From: Aradus depressus
Taxonomy: Eukaryota; Arthropoda; Insecta; Hemiptera; Aradidae
Direction of reading: 5' to 3'
DNA length: 64,000 nt
Assembly: GCA_963662175.1 (NCBI GenBank)
Contig: OY759224.1
Coordinates: 9,350,550-9,414,549, forward strand
Of this stretch, positions 20,681-29,690 are shown one piece after another. Made by a program: the position numbers and the translations under genes. The notes below the pieces were generated by a model. It ran no database searches, was not told where the DNA came from, and worked only from the letters and a program-made list of their open reading frames with translations. The stretch's first letter is position 1, and the number at the start of each line of letters is the position of its first letter.

Positions 20681-21600
20681 TATGATTTTCCTCCTTCCCG
20701 TTCAGAATTTTGAGACGTCACTGTTTTTCAGTCGAGCTTATAAGAATAATACATGTGAAATGTATGAAAATCCGATCAGCTGTTGATGAGCGAGCATCTT
20801 TATACTTCAGCCTCCCCCCCACAACGCCCCCTCCCGTTCAAAATTTTGAGACACCACATGGCCGTTTTTTTAATCGAGCTCAAAGAATGCTACATGTAAA
20901 GTTTCGGAGAGGGTCGGATTTTACAAGGTTGTTTATTAATGCAGCGATTTGATAAAACTATTATTTTTCTTCATTTTTTTCATTTTACCTCCAAAAGTTG
21001 TTTTTTAAATATTGATATTTCCGCGAAATATGCTATAGGTATATATGCAAAAATCCCTTAAATATGCAATTTTATGCAATATTCTTCAAATATGCAGTAT
21101 AAAATTTAGTCTATTGTATCCTAGATGCATGATTCGGAAAGATAATTGATCTCCTGGGTCATATGTGGTGGTGAACAAAATATGCAATTGCATAAAAATC
21201 GGGTCTACATAATTTCGGTTCGCGCTTGGTGCTCCGCAACTTGCAAGCTCTCCCCCAATAGTGAAACCAAGTTCCTGTTGGGTAGGATTGGTGACAGACC
21301 AGAAGAAAAGAAGCTAAGATTGGATTTGGACTTGGAGTCTATTAGAGGAGAATGAAACCGTTTATTATTCATACTGTCCGTGGGAGCCGGCTTAGGGTCC
21401 CACCTTGTGGTTGTATTGAGAGGGGAGCCAATAAGCTGTCCGTGTCCATCGGTCCACTGGTCACCCCAAACCTAACCAAACACGATAAATATCCTGCACC
21501 GCAGTCTATTGAGCTATTTACAATCCTAGTATCACTTCTTGCCATCTCTTCATCTTATCCTCCATAATCGGAAGGAATTAATTTATTTAATGCCCTTCCC
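20681..21600. other. Unassigned sequence
   Basis: Several short open frames (20710-20952, 21146-21355, 21352-21567) without domains. Two related patches at 20695-20790 and 20820-20935 (ttcagaattttgagacgtca / ttcaaaattttgagacacca, each followed by gtcgagct or atcgagct) look like a diverged tandem pair. No gene supported. Confidence 0.3.
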
Positions 21601-21977
21601 CACTTCTTGAAGTCAATAGATACAATAAAAAAATTTTAATTTAAACTAAAAATGTTCATGTTAGAGGAAACCCTTTACACGGAAACGGAATTTTATTCTC
21701 ACTGTTCAAAAAGAATAATATAATCACAATAAAGAATCGTTTTTCATATCCAAAATCATTATTTGATACAAAGCTTTCATTTTTATATTTTGGGCAGAGT
21801 TCCTCCACACCATAAAAGTCAGTCCAATGTACGTTATTGTTTTATTTATTCATGAATATATATTTTTTTATTTTAGAAATTTTCATACATTCATTTATAA
21901 TTGACTAATATATATATTCTTTATTTTTCATATATTGTTATAGTTACATTGTTTTCTTTCTTTTCTATATCTCGCCA

Positions 21978-22030
21978 CATTGGGACCTGATGATGGGATG
22001 TAAGAACGTCCCGAAACATCGTTGGGGGAT
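21978..22030 (+). ncRNA. Hammerhead ribozyme, GGGACGU family
   Basis: CTGATGA (21987-21993), a 7-bp stem II GGGATGT/ACGTCCC with an AAGA loop, GAAAC, a short stem III (AC-ATC-GT) and predicted cleavage after the following T. Core and stem II are intact; stem I is weak in this copy. Confidence 0.8.
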
Positions 22031-22227
22031 AGACACTTCCGAAGAGTTTTCTTTGAAAAATAGTTATCTTAATGTTTATTAAATTGAAAAATGTGTACTT
22101 ATTATGAACGTTTGTATAATTATCTTTTTTTTTTTTTTTTTTTTTTTACTCATATATGGACTTGAAAAATAAAATAAAACTTGTTTATTTGATATATTGT
22201 CTAATTTCACTAACTATATACATATAC

Positions 22228-22268
22228 ATGGGAGTACTTTCGGTATTTCTACCATCCTCAGCCAAAAG
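22228..22268 (-). ncRNA. Hammerhead ribozyme, AGUACU family (left arm)
   Basis: Minus strand: CTGAGGA (22261-22255), stem II GGTA/TACC with a GAAA loop, GAAA, stem III AGTACT, cleavage after C, stem I TGG/CCA-type pairing. Core complete. Confidence 0.85.
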
Positions 22269-22279
22269 CATAAGAGATA

Positions 22280-22322
22280 AGACTGGCTGAGGATGGTAGA
22301 AATACCGAAAGTACTCCCATGT
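22280..22322 (+). ncRNA. Hammerhead ribozyme, AGUACU family (right arm)
   Basis: CTGAGGA (22287-22293), GGTA/TACC stem II with a GAAA loop (22295-22306), GAAA (22307-22310), stem III AGTACT (22310-22315), cleavage after C22316. Stem I pairs TGG with CCA (22317-22319). Confidence 0.85.
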
Positions 22323-22857
22323 AATGTATATAGTTAGTGAAATTAGACAATATATCAAATAAACAAGTTTTATTTTATTTTTCAAGTCCATTTGAATGAT
22401 TTCACAATATCTCTGCAATAATGTCAGTTTTCATACTCATATATGTTTAAGTATTTATTTGAAAAGTTTTTAATAATTTAATTTTACTTTTTGAAATAGT
22501 TTTGTTATTACTACTAATCATAGGTGTGTTAGACTCAAATAGTTATAAATCTAATTTATAAGCTATCTTAACGTATAAATTCATTTGACGTATCCTATAA
22601 CCATGTATTGGTCTAACGGAAATAAATTATTATTATTATTATTATTATCATCTCAACTTTAGTTCTTAACTAAGGAGAAAGGAGACGACAGGAAAAGGCC
22701 ATTTTCATGGAATCCATTTCTGAAAAATTTGAGGCAAAAATCAATTTCGGAATTGATTAATCTGTGAAAATTTCGGAATAAACATTCTGTATGTGAACTT
22801 GAATAAAATAAAACTAGTTTATTTGTGGTATTGTCTAATTTCACATAATATATATAT

Positions 22858-22900
22858 ACATGGGAGTACTTTCGATATTTCTGCCATCCTCAGCCAAAAG
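22858..22900 (-). ncRNA. Hammerhead motif, AGUACU family (left arm)
   Basis: Minus strand CTGAGGA (22893-22887), stem II weakened (GGCA against TATC), GAAA, AGTACT, cleavage site TC. The core is intact but stem II has a mismatch. Confidence 0.7.
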
Positions 22901-22932
22901 TATAAGAGAATAAGACTGTCTTATCTCTTATG

Positions 22933-22976
22933 CTTTTGGCTGAGGATGGTAGAAATACCGAAAGTACACCCATGTG
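22933..22976 (+). ncRNA. Hammerhead motif, AGUACU family (right arm, cleavage site altered)
   Basis: CTGAGGA (22940-22946), GGTA/TACC, GAAA are intact, but the TC at the cleavage position is AC (gtacaccc), which removes the U of the essential A-U pair. Confidence 0.75.
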
Positions 22977-22981
22977 TATAT

Positions 22982-23170
22982 CGTGGGCTTACTGCAAGAA
23001 CCCATTAACTCATTTTTTTGCTTATTTGAGTGACTGGTTGTTTCTTATAGAAAAAATGCGCTCGTTCCAATGAAAGAACCAACTAAGTCGCTGCTTGTAA
23101 TCTTGCAAATATAGACTGCAAAATACAATTAAGTAAAGATGACTTAATGGGTTCTTGCAGTAAGCCCACG
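22982..23170. mobile_element. Small TIR element nested in hammerhead palindrome
   Basis: Perfect 26-bp inverted ends: cgtgggcttactgcaagaac at 22982 and its complement ending at 23170. Flanks read ...tatat and atata..., so the TSD cannot be fixed. The interior has no coding capacity. It separates two parts of the right arm that are contiguous in the left arm. Confidence 0.8.
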
Positions 23171-23284
23171 ATATATTATGTGAAATTAGACAATACCACA
23201 AATAAACTAGTTTTATTTCGCTCAAGTTCATTTCAATTATTTCACAATATCTCTGCAATAATGTCAGTTTTCATTCTGTATGTG

Positions 23285-24034
23285 GTCAAATAAAATACTA
23301 TCGTGGAAAAAAAGTCGACCGTTTGCGCTAATATTCAATAGTTGACTTACATAAGGGCTCATATCCTCAGGGGTATTCATCATGTGTGTTAGGGGTTAAA
23401 TGTTATCGAAATAAAAATTTACAGGGACAGAAATTCATGAACACCCCCTTTGTTAATTGTTAAATGCTAACTGTTATAACTAAGCTAAGCGCTCCAAGTG
23501 GCAATTAAAGGAAGTCTCAATATAACCGACCAAGGAGGTTACATGTTTGTTGTCATTTATCTTGTTTTATTAGTTTTCTAAAAAAATAAGTTAAAGTTTG
23601 TTTGTGTTTTTATTATAAATAAGATGCCTAAAGTAAGTAATGAAAGTAAGTTGCTTAACGAGCTCATTGAAGGAGCTACTCAACTCTTTTTACTGGAAAT
23701 TCAGATCAAGAGCATGATTTAAGTGATGATGAATTAGACGAAATAATGGACAATATTTTATTAGTACACAGTTTTCGCTATAATGTAGATATGTGTAAAA
23801 ATATAAAAGCCAAAACTAAAAAATTGTGTGGGCTGTAGATTGCTACCTAAAGTAACCTTGCATAACCTTACCAATATCGATTTAACAAAGCGATCTAACA
23901 TACCTTTTCCTCTGTTAGATCGAAGTGTGTTAAAGTCATATATTTAGTAGACTACTGTCAAAATTTTTATCGAACTAACACAGTTAACATATTTAACATA
24001 GTTAACACACACATCATGAATACCCCACTCATAT
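23285..24034. other. Unassigned AT-rich sequence
   Basis: Related pieces lie at about 23365-23385 and 24000-24025 (cctcaggggtattcatcatg, and reversed catcatgaataccccac). With the inverted gttaacac/gttaaat words they suggest a degraded TIR element of about 640 bp. A short frame near 23625 (MPKVSNESKLLNELIEGATQ) has no recognised domain. Confidence 0.35.
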
Positions 24035-24755
24035 ATTTTGTGTCGATAAATTCATTAAATCGGCAGTTATTAGGGTTCTTGAATTGAGCCCTTCCCCTTC
24101 CTCTGCATTCCCTTCGGCTGATATTGCTTAAATATGACAAGTTACGTCCTCATTAGGTTTTGACTTTAAATATGAAACTTCATGTCGATAAATTCATTAA
24201 ATCGGCAGATATTAGGGTTCTTGAATTGAGCCCTTCCCCTTCCTCTGCATTCCCTTCGGCTGATATGGCTGAAATATGATAAGTTACGTCCTCATTAGGT
24301 TTTGACTTTAAATATGAAATTTCATGTCGATAAATTCATTAAATCGGCAGTTATTAGGGTTCTTGAATTGAGCCCTTCCCCTGAACCCTTCATTCCCTTC
24401 GGCTAATATGGCTGAAATATGATAAGTTACGTCCTCATTAGATTTTGACTTTAAATATGAAATTTCATGTCGATACATTCATTACATCGTAGGTTATTGG
24501 AGTTTTTGAGTTAAGCCTTTTTCCTAATCCCCCTCCTTTGGCCAATTTGACTGAAAATCGATAGATGTGGTCCTCATTGGGTTTTGGTCACACATATAAA
24601 ATTTCGTGACGATACATTCATTCTAATGGCAGTTATTAGAGTTTTTATGTTAAATCTTTCCCCCTAACCCCCTTTCCTTTGGTAGATTTGACTGAAAAAA
24701 ATAAAAAATTGATGTAATTAGAGGGATCTGGATTCACATATAAAATTTCGTGTAG
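24035..24755. repeat. Tandem array of repeat R sub-unit, about 142-bp period, 5 copies
   Basis: tgtcgataaattcattaaat recurs at about 24040, 24183, 24326 and, diverged, 24467 and 24605. Each is followed by cggcagttattagggttctt and gagccc(tt)cccc. The first three copies are nearly identical and the last two match dispersed family R copies better, so the array grew from one end. Confidence 0.85.
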
Positions 24756-24882
24756 TTAAGTACATTCATATAAAGATGGCTAATGTGAGAAGTGATTATT
24801 TCACAGGTTGTCAAATAAAATGTATAAATAAAACAAACTTATTTTTGAAATATTGTCTATTCCACTAAAGATATATATACAT

Positions 24883-24928
24883 ATATAACTACCGGTTTCG
24901 GCTTTATACCATCGTCAGGTCTAGTTAT
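24883..24928 (-). ncRNA. Hammerhead ribozyme, ACCGGU family (left arm)
   Basis: Minus strand: CTGACGA (24918-24912), stem II GGT/GCC with an ATAAA loop, GAAA, stem III ACCGGT, cleavage after A, stem I GAC/GTT. Core complete. Confidence 0.85.
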
Positions 24929-24951
24929 GCTCTCTGCAAACTGACTTAGTT

Positions 24952-25000
24952 CATAACTAGACCTGACGATGGTATAAAGCCGAAACCGGTAGTTATATAT
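24952..25000 (+). ncRNA. Hammerhead ribozyme, ACCGGU family (right arm)
   Basis: CTGACGA (24963-24969), stem II 24971-24981, GAAA (24982-24985), stem III ACCGGT (24985-24990), cleavage after A24991. Identical to the left arm. Confidence 0.85.
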
Positions 25001-25141
25001 GTATATATATCTTTAGTGGAATAGACAATATTTCAAAAATAAGTTTGTTTTATTTATTTATTACAAGTTTCCACAATATGTCCGCGTTTCTCAACTTATA
25101 AGTTATAAATAAAATGTAGTCTGACGTCTATTAGTAGTAGT

Positions 25142-25180
25142 TAGCCGGCTTTCGAGGTTTCCCTCATCATCAGGCAGTCT
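25142..25180 (-). ncRNA. Hammerhead ribozyme, AGCCGGCU family
   Basis: Minus strand: CTGATGA (25173-25167), GAGG/CCTC with a GAAA loop, GAAA, stem III AGCCGGCT, cleavage after A. Core complete. Confidence 0.85.
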
Positions 25181-25370
25181 GATGAATTAAAAATATGAAA
25201 GAAAACTAAAATATTTTATAATAAAAATACATAAATAAAACAATCTAGAAATGTTTAATATTATGGATGGGGACAGACAAGTTATTCCTGTCCACCATCT
25301 GAGTCACACAACTGCTTAAGTACATTCTATCGGGAGATATCGTGTTCACAGACACATCCGATGACGATTT

Positions 25371-25412
25371 GCCACTGATGAGGACGCTGTCGCGTTGAAA
25401 ATCGGTTCTTTT
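25371..25412 (+). ncRNA. Hammerhead motif, AACCGGUU family
   Basis: CTGATGA (25375-25381), stem II GACGC/GCGTT with a TGTC loop, GAAA, stem III AATCGGTT (one mismatch to palindrome), cleavage after C. Stem I is degraded. Confidence 0.75.
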
Positions 25413-25569
25413 ATTTTTAATTGTAATATTTTCTCTCCGGATTCAACGCGTGACGTATTCAATATCTAGGGGCACACTGTGAGCCATCCCTGTTTTCTCC
25501 CCTACTAACCCAGAGGGTGGTTTCTGATTTTAATTAATTATAAGGGAGAAGCCCCTCAGGTAGGGGAAA

Positions 25570-26440
25570 AGGGGTAATCTGAACAAGATTAGGAAGACAC
25601 CACCAGTGCCAATGGTAACTTTTTGTACAACAGGTGTGTCGACAGAGAAATTAGTAAAACAGTTTTTAAAGGCAATCTTTAAAGATGAGAACTTCCCTCA
25701 AACTTGGGTCTATTCTAGATGAAGAAGACAAAGAAAACTTTAAATGGCTTACAATAGGAATTAGAATACAGAATGGTTGACTTTAAACTTAGAAATTTAT
25801 ATAAAGCCAAGCTCCTGAAACCTCCTACAGAAAACAAGAAATTACAGAACCCTAGAGGGCGCCGCTAACTCAGAGGTATCCTTGCTTATAAGCTCAAGAT
25901 CGCGGGTTCAAAACCCGGCAGAGGGCCCTTAGTTTATTTTATCTGAGAGGTAAAAAAAAACTAAGGATGGGGCGTTAAGGGATGGTCTCTATGTCAGGTA
26001 CTCGTCTTAAAGACTCCTTTACCCATTCATTAACCACAACATTCCACTCCACCTAAATTGCATCAAAATCTTGTACACATCACTATTAAGTCCACTACTA
26101 ACATATACTTGCCCAATATGGTTCAGTGCAAGCACCGTGGTTCGTGAGAGGCAGTATAATTCATAAAGAGCTGGACATAGCTCCCATGGACACCGTCCTG
26201 CGATCTCTGACTGAGACGTTCCTCCAGAACCTGCCCCTCAGCCCTGGAGCTGCCCACTTCAATATTGGACGACCCAGACTCCCACAGGACATTTTAGCTT
26301 AGATTTTAGTTTCATTTATCATCATTATTATTTTTTTTTCTAATATTTTTTAAATAATTTTATTTTTATTTATTTATTTTTTGTCCCTTTCTTGATAGGC
26401 ACTAGAATGCCGGGCCAAATAAATTACTTTCTTCTTCTTA
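25570..26440 (+). pseudogene. Jockey-like LINE remnant (possible ORF1 piece and 3' end), SINE-split
   Basis: 26045-26311 reads, with frame breaks, through LHLNCIKILYTSLLSPLLTY, then IHKELDIAPMDTVLRSLTET, LPLSPGAAHFNIGRPRLPQD and ILA-stop. This resembles the C-terminal end of Jockey-clade reverse transcriptase proteins. The AT-rich 3' UTR runs to about 26440. 25585-25720 reads TPPVPMVTFCTTG and FPQTWVYSR, possibly a gag-like ORF1 piece, but that is weak. A SINE fragment sits between. Multiple stops: dead. Confidence 0.6.
25856..26021 (+). mobile_element. SINE, 3' truncated
   Basis: tRNA head with a good B box (gggttcaaaaccc) and the first part of the body up to gtcaggtactcgtct. It lacks the rest of the body and the CCTAA tail. 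Confidence 0.8.
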
Positions 26441-26444
26441 AAAT

Positions 26445-27292
26445 ATCACCCAAATGACAAATTCTTCATTTCATCCTTAAGATAACCTAAAAATGAACAC
26501 TGATAATCTCGCTAAAAACACACTGAATATTATCAGAATGAAGGTGGATGGATGTTTGAAAAGTATTCAAAAATTAGCATACTGTTATGGTTAGCTAATG
26601 GACGTCCATGTTTCAAAGGGAGGGTGTAACTACTTCGTAGATAATTATAAAGCAACAACGACCTGAAGGAAATATATGTTAGTAGGAAAAGACATGGGAC
26701 CTCACTTTGTCCTGGGAATTATCTAGTAAAAGCCCCGTCTGAGCAAGTCGGTGCTTTATCGGGACTTAGTACTAACTTGGATTAAGTCCTTGGCTAAGTT
26801 GTAAATCAGCAAGTAGCCTATTACGAAAACTGGTAACTGTTACATAGTTTATGTAATAAAAGTTGTTTTTTTGAATATGTATTTTTGCAACTAGTTGTTG
26901 TGAAACTGAAAGAATTTATGGCCTCTGTCTACAACATAAACGTACTAAAGAAATTCATTTTTAACTAGGAGAAAGTGGTGGGAATAAAAAATAATCAAAT
27001 AAAAAAAAAACACTGAAGACCTTTATGAGCAAACTACTTCTATTGATGGTTTTAACTTCCCCATATACACAAAGTATAGGGCAAGTTATGAAATTTACAA
27101 TATCTACAATATACTAGGTACAATGGGCAAACATTATGATTATATGAACAAATAAAGTCAGAGCTGACACTCCCTAGATATTTTTTTTTTCACATAACAG
27201 AAGGAGATCGAGGCCACCTTCTCTTCAGAGAACGAAGAGGGTTATAAGGATAGGCTTGAGAGGATAGTACTTGTGCACATGGGTTAGGATGG
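26445..27292. other. Unassigned sequence
   Basis: No recognisable gene. A patch at 27000-27060 on the minus strand (gaagtagtttgctcataaag) has the A-run-cact junction seen beside the GGGACGU hammerhead, but no hammerhead core. Confidence 0.3.
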
Positions 27293-27300
27293 GTTGAGAT

Positions 27301-27920
27301 CAGGGGCGTAGTACGTGCCCCCCCTGGCCAGAGCAAAAAACCAAGATAAAAAATAAATAAACTGAAAAAATAGTTTTTATTAAAAATGGATTGCTTGCAA
27401 GTTACCAATAGGATCTTCAAATTTCCCATGCGTCTGATTCCTAAGCCAGCAATCAGCTGTTACATAAATGTACATGTACAAAACAAGTCATATTACATTT
27501 ATTTAAATATATATGAATTCCATCATTTCATTTCCTCGCTCAAAATCGTCATTTATGTTATACTTTATACTCTTAAAGCTGATTTTACATGCGCACTAAA
27601 AATGCAAAGCTCAGCACCAGCAAATGAACGCTATTGGCTGTGAGTAATTTAATTCTAAAAGCACAGAAACCACAGCGTGCATTTGCTGCTGCTGCGCGTT
27701 GCATTTTTGCAGCTCATGTAAAGTCAGCTTAAGTATTACAGTCAGTGGTTACCTCAGGGTTGGCTTCTAGAGGTCCGAGTCTCTCAAATAAATAACAAAA
27801 AGTCTGCAGCGCTAACCACGGAAACTGTGGGCTGTGCCCCCGGGAGTCTATACCCTTCACCCCTGTAGCCTAACTTTGCCCCCCCCCCCCCCCCTGCTCA
27901 AAATCCTGGCTACGCCCCTG
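27301..27920. mobile_element. hAT-type MITE
   Basis: TIRs begin CAGGGGCGTAG at 27301 and end CTACGCCCCTG at 27920, a typical hAT terminus. They are flanked by 8-bp repeats gttgagat (27293-27300) and gttgagag (27921-27928), 7 of 8 matching. It is 620 bp with C-runs near both ends. No transposase is encoded. Confidence 0.9.
27577..27729. mobile_element. MITE nested in the hAT MITE, TAA flanks
   Basis: Inverted ends agctgattttacatg (27577) and, reversed, agctgactttacatg (27729), with TAA on both sides (27574-27576 and 27730-27732), as in PIF/Harbinger MITEs. The arms contain gcaaatg and gctgctgc motifs. Confidence 0.8.
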
Positions 27921-28206
27921 GTTGAGAGTTTATTATGAAAAATTGAAAATCGGGATTGGATTAGTTGTTGGACTGTGGGGTATATTAAGATCTTTGTAGA
28001 GCATCTTGTTATTGACATAGAAAGGAGCATTAATAATTCGAAGGAGGATGGAATGTTTGGAGGCGGTTGGTATTATATTATTATATATAGTTCAAGCTCA
28101 TAGCCCCAAATCGGACATATTATAGTTTTATAAATAATTAGTTTGTTGGAAAGTTTAGACTTTGGTCCAAGTAGTCATTGTAGTAGTCCGTAACGTTCAT
28201 CATTCT

Positions 28207-29211
28207 AGGGGCCGTCCCTAAATTACGTAAGACGATTTTCGACCATTTTAGACCCCCTCCCCCCCCCCCCCTGTAAGATTTCGTAAATCCGCTCGACCCC
28301 CCCCCCCCCCCCCCTCCCAGAAATTTTAAGTAAGATTGAAAATTTTAGGAATTACCGTACATTATCATATAAAATAGGATATCAACGAATATATATGAAA
28401 ATAGGATATATAAGCTATATAATGCGAATTTTAGAATAATTTATTACACAAAACGGAACATTTCTTACCTTTTTTAGGAAAAAACTCATGCTTTCAGATT
28501 TTTTTTTTGTAGCATTTTGTTTCAATGCTTCGATTTTCTCTATGATACATTTTTCGAAAGCTTTTGTATCATTTCTATGTTCCTTTTTTTTTTCCTTACA
28601 AAACTCATTCGTCTCGTTTTGAGAACATTGACGAGTTTTTTGCCTAAAGCATGCTACCCAAGCATCAAAAAGTTGCGGATATAAGTAGCCTGCCATGTCG
28701 TTAAGTTGTCTCAAACACTGTCGGATTCATTCGCGTTTACGATATTCAAGCTGGTCCACGTTCTTCAAAGTTTTATAGAATTAATTGATGAAAAGCACGA
28801 TGTAAACACTGTCAGCTGTTTTTCAAAACAAACATCAATGCGATCGATACTATCTATCGTGCGTAGGATATCGTAAACGATTGTCGTAAACGATAGTATC
28901 GATCACTTTCAAAAACCCACTTTTCCACTCGATATTTTCAGTTACAAAAGCTCGAAAATGGTCAGTTAATTTTATAAATCGCTTTTTCAGACCGTTTTCG
29001 ATTCAGAACGAATACACGTAATAAAAAACATTTTTTATTCATGTAATTTAAGTGAAAAAACAGTAATTTTGGCAAGTACGGAATGAAAAAATTTTCTTTT
29101 ATATTTATTGGAATATATTAGGTATTTTTTTTCTTACGTAAGATTTTCAATGACACCCCCCCCCCCCCCCCCCCCCCCCCCCGTCTTATGTAATTTAGGG
29201 ACGCCCCCCTA
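28207..29211. mobile_element. TIR element with TA flanks, about 1 kb
   Basis: Left end ggggccgtccctaaattacg (28208) and right end, reversed, ggggggcgtccctaaattac, each next to TA. Long C-runs (28258-28272, 28301-28314, 29156-29182) lie inside both ends. TA flanks suggest Tc1/mariner or a related group, but the ends match none I can name. Confidence 0.7.
28415..28714 (-). CDS. Hypothetical ORF of the 1-kb TIR element
   Basis: 99 codons, starting MRQLNDMAGYLYPQLFDAWV. The N-terminal third is hydrophobic and aromatic; the middle is strongly charged (CKEKKKEHRNDTKAFEKCI) and likely helical, followed by KKKSESMSFFLKKVRN. I do not recognise a domain, and no catalytic motif is visible. It lies in the left half of the TA-flanked element. 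It may be a remnant of that element's protein, an accessory protein or a chance frame. No splice sites were identified. Confidence 0.3.
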   Translation of the reverse strand: MRQLNDMAGYLYPQLFDAWVACFRQKTRQCSQNETNEFCKEKKKEHRNDTKAFEKCIIEKIEALKQNATKKKSESMSFFLKKVRNVPFCVINYSKIRII

Positions 29212-29690
29212 TACAAGAACTAATTAAAAACCACAATTTTTTGATGGGTATTTTGACAACAATGGCGCTCTTTTATCAGATGATTATTTCTTTTGTGGGT
29301 CTTTTGTCCAATATGAAGCCATGGATATGATATGCAGACGTTGACTGAGACAGGTAGCACAGCCATAATTACTGAATTTGGTTTGTGTAACATCATCGTA
29401 AAGCTGACAATGAGTAGAGAGAGTGTAATTCAACACTGAGAGTCCTTTGTTCTCACCCTTAACAAGTTACTCTAGCCCTCTCCCTAATGACTGGAAGCCA
29501 AAGGGAGGCCTATCAATCCAGTATCAACCTGTCAAAGGGTCATCCCTTGTCATGTTTTACATCAGGACTTAAGGGTAAAAACAATTTCTGAAGAGGATCC
29601 TTTGAAATTTGGTTGTGGCAATAGAAAATACAAATCACAGAAAAAGTTGGCGAATCCCCGCCTATTGATTTCCACAGCATCAACTACTCA
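29212..29690. other. Unassigned sequence
   Basis: No gene or named repeat recognised between the TIR element and the tandem array. Confidence 0.3.

Larger units (their letters stand above)
22159..22434 (+). mobile_element. Palindromic hammerhead element, AGUACU family, complete
   Basis: An 11-bp TSD, actcatatatg (22148-22158 and 22435-22445), delimits a 276-bp unit. It opens with gacttgaaaaataaaataaa and the arms fold back on each other with a centre near 22275. A minus-strand and a plus-strand ribozyme point outward from the centre. A 43-bp tail (gaatgatttcacaatatctc...) is present only on the right. It inserted in the GGGACGU-family element. Confidence 0.9.
21600..22650 (+). mobile_element. 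Hammerhead element, GGGACGU family, copy B
   Basis: Best-preserved copy. The 5' region (from ttgaagtcaatagatacaat) is followed by the ribozyme at 21978-22030, a 3' region matching 5020-4796 in reverse, and the terminal motif gacgtatcctataaccatgt with an (ATT)n tail at 22625-22649. An AGUACU-family palindromic element is inserted at 22159-22434. Without it the element is about 0.75 kb. The (ATT)n tail suggests copying through RNA. No protein is encoded. Confidence 0.75.
22796..23271 (+). mobile_element. Palindromic hammerhead element, AGUACU family, with nested MITE
   Basis: A 13-bp TSD, cattctgtatgtg (22783-22795 and 23272-23284), bounds it. It opens aacttgaataaaataaaact, the mirror of ttttatttcgctcaagtt near 23210. 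The same right-hand tail as the neighbouring element (tttcacaatatctctgcaat) precedes the second TSD. The right arm is split by a 189-bp TIR element. Confidence 0.9.
24825..25106 (+). mobile_element. Palindromic hammerhead element, ACCGGU family, complete
   Basis: A 12-bp TSD, aaataaaatgta (24813-24824 and 25107-25118), bounds a 282-bp unit. Arms of about 105 bp are nearly perfect complements around a 22-bp spacer. Outward-pointing ribozymes lie on both sides. A right-only tail (acaagtttccacaatatgtc...) of about 45 bp follows. It sits inside another hammerhead element. Confidence 0.9.
24768..25315 (-). mobile_element. Hammerhead element, AGCCGGCU family, with nested ACCGGU element
   Basis: A 12-bp TSD, ttaagtacattc (24756-24767 and 25316-25327), bounds it. 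The tail with cacaggttgtc lies left and the minus-strand ribozyme at 25142-25180. The upstream portion (25181-25315) matches 16876-17005. An ACCGGU palindromic element split it at 24825. Confidence 0.85.

Noticed and set aside
24035..24755. Regular repeats that could be mistaken for a CRISPR array
   Set aside because: The unit is 142 bp and continuous, with no unique spacers, and the genome is eukaryotic.
27000..27070. Sequence beside an A-run that resembles the junction next to the GGGACGU hammerhead
   Set aside because: No CUGANGA and no GAAA; at most a relative of the tail, so not called as a ribozyme.
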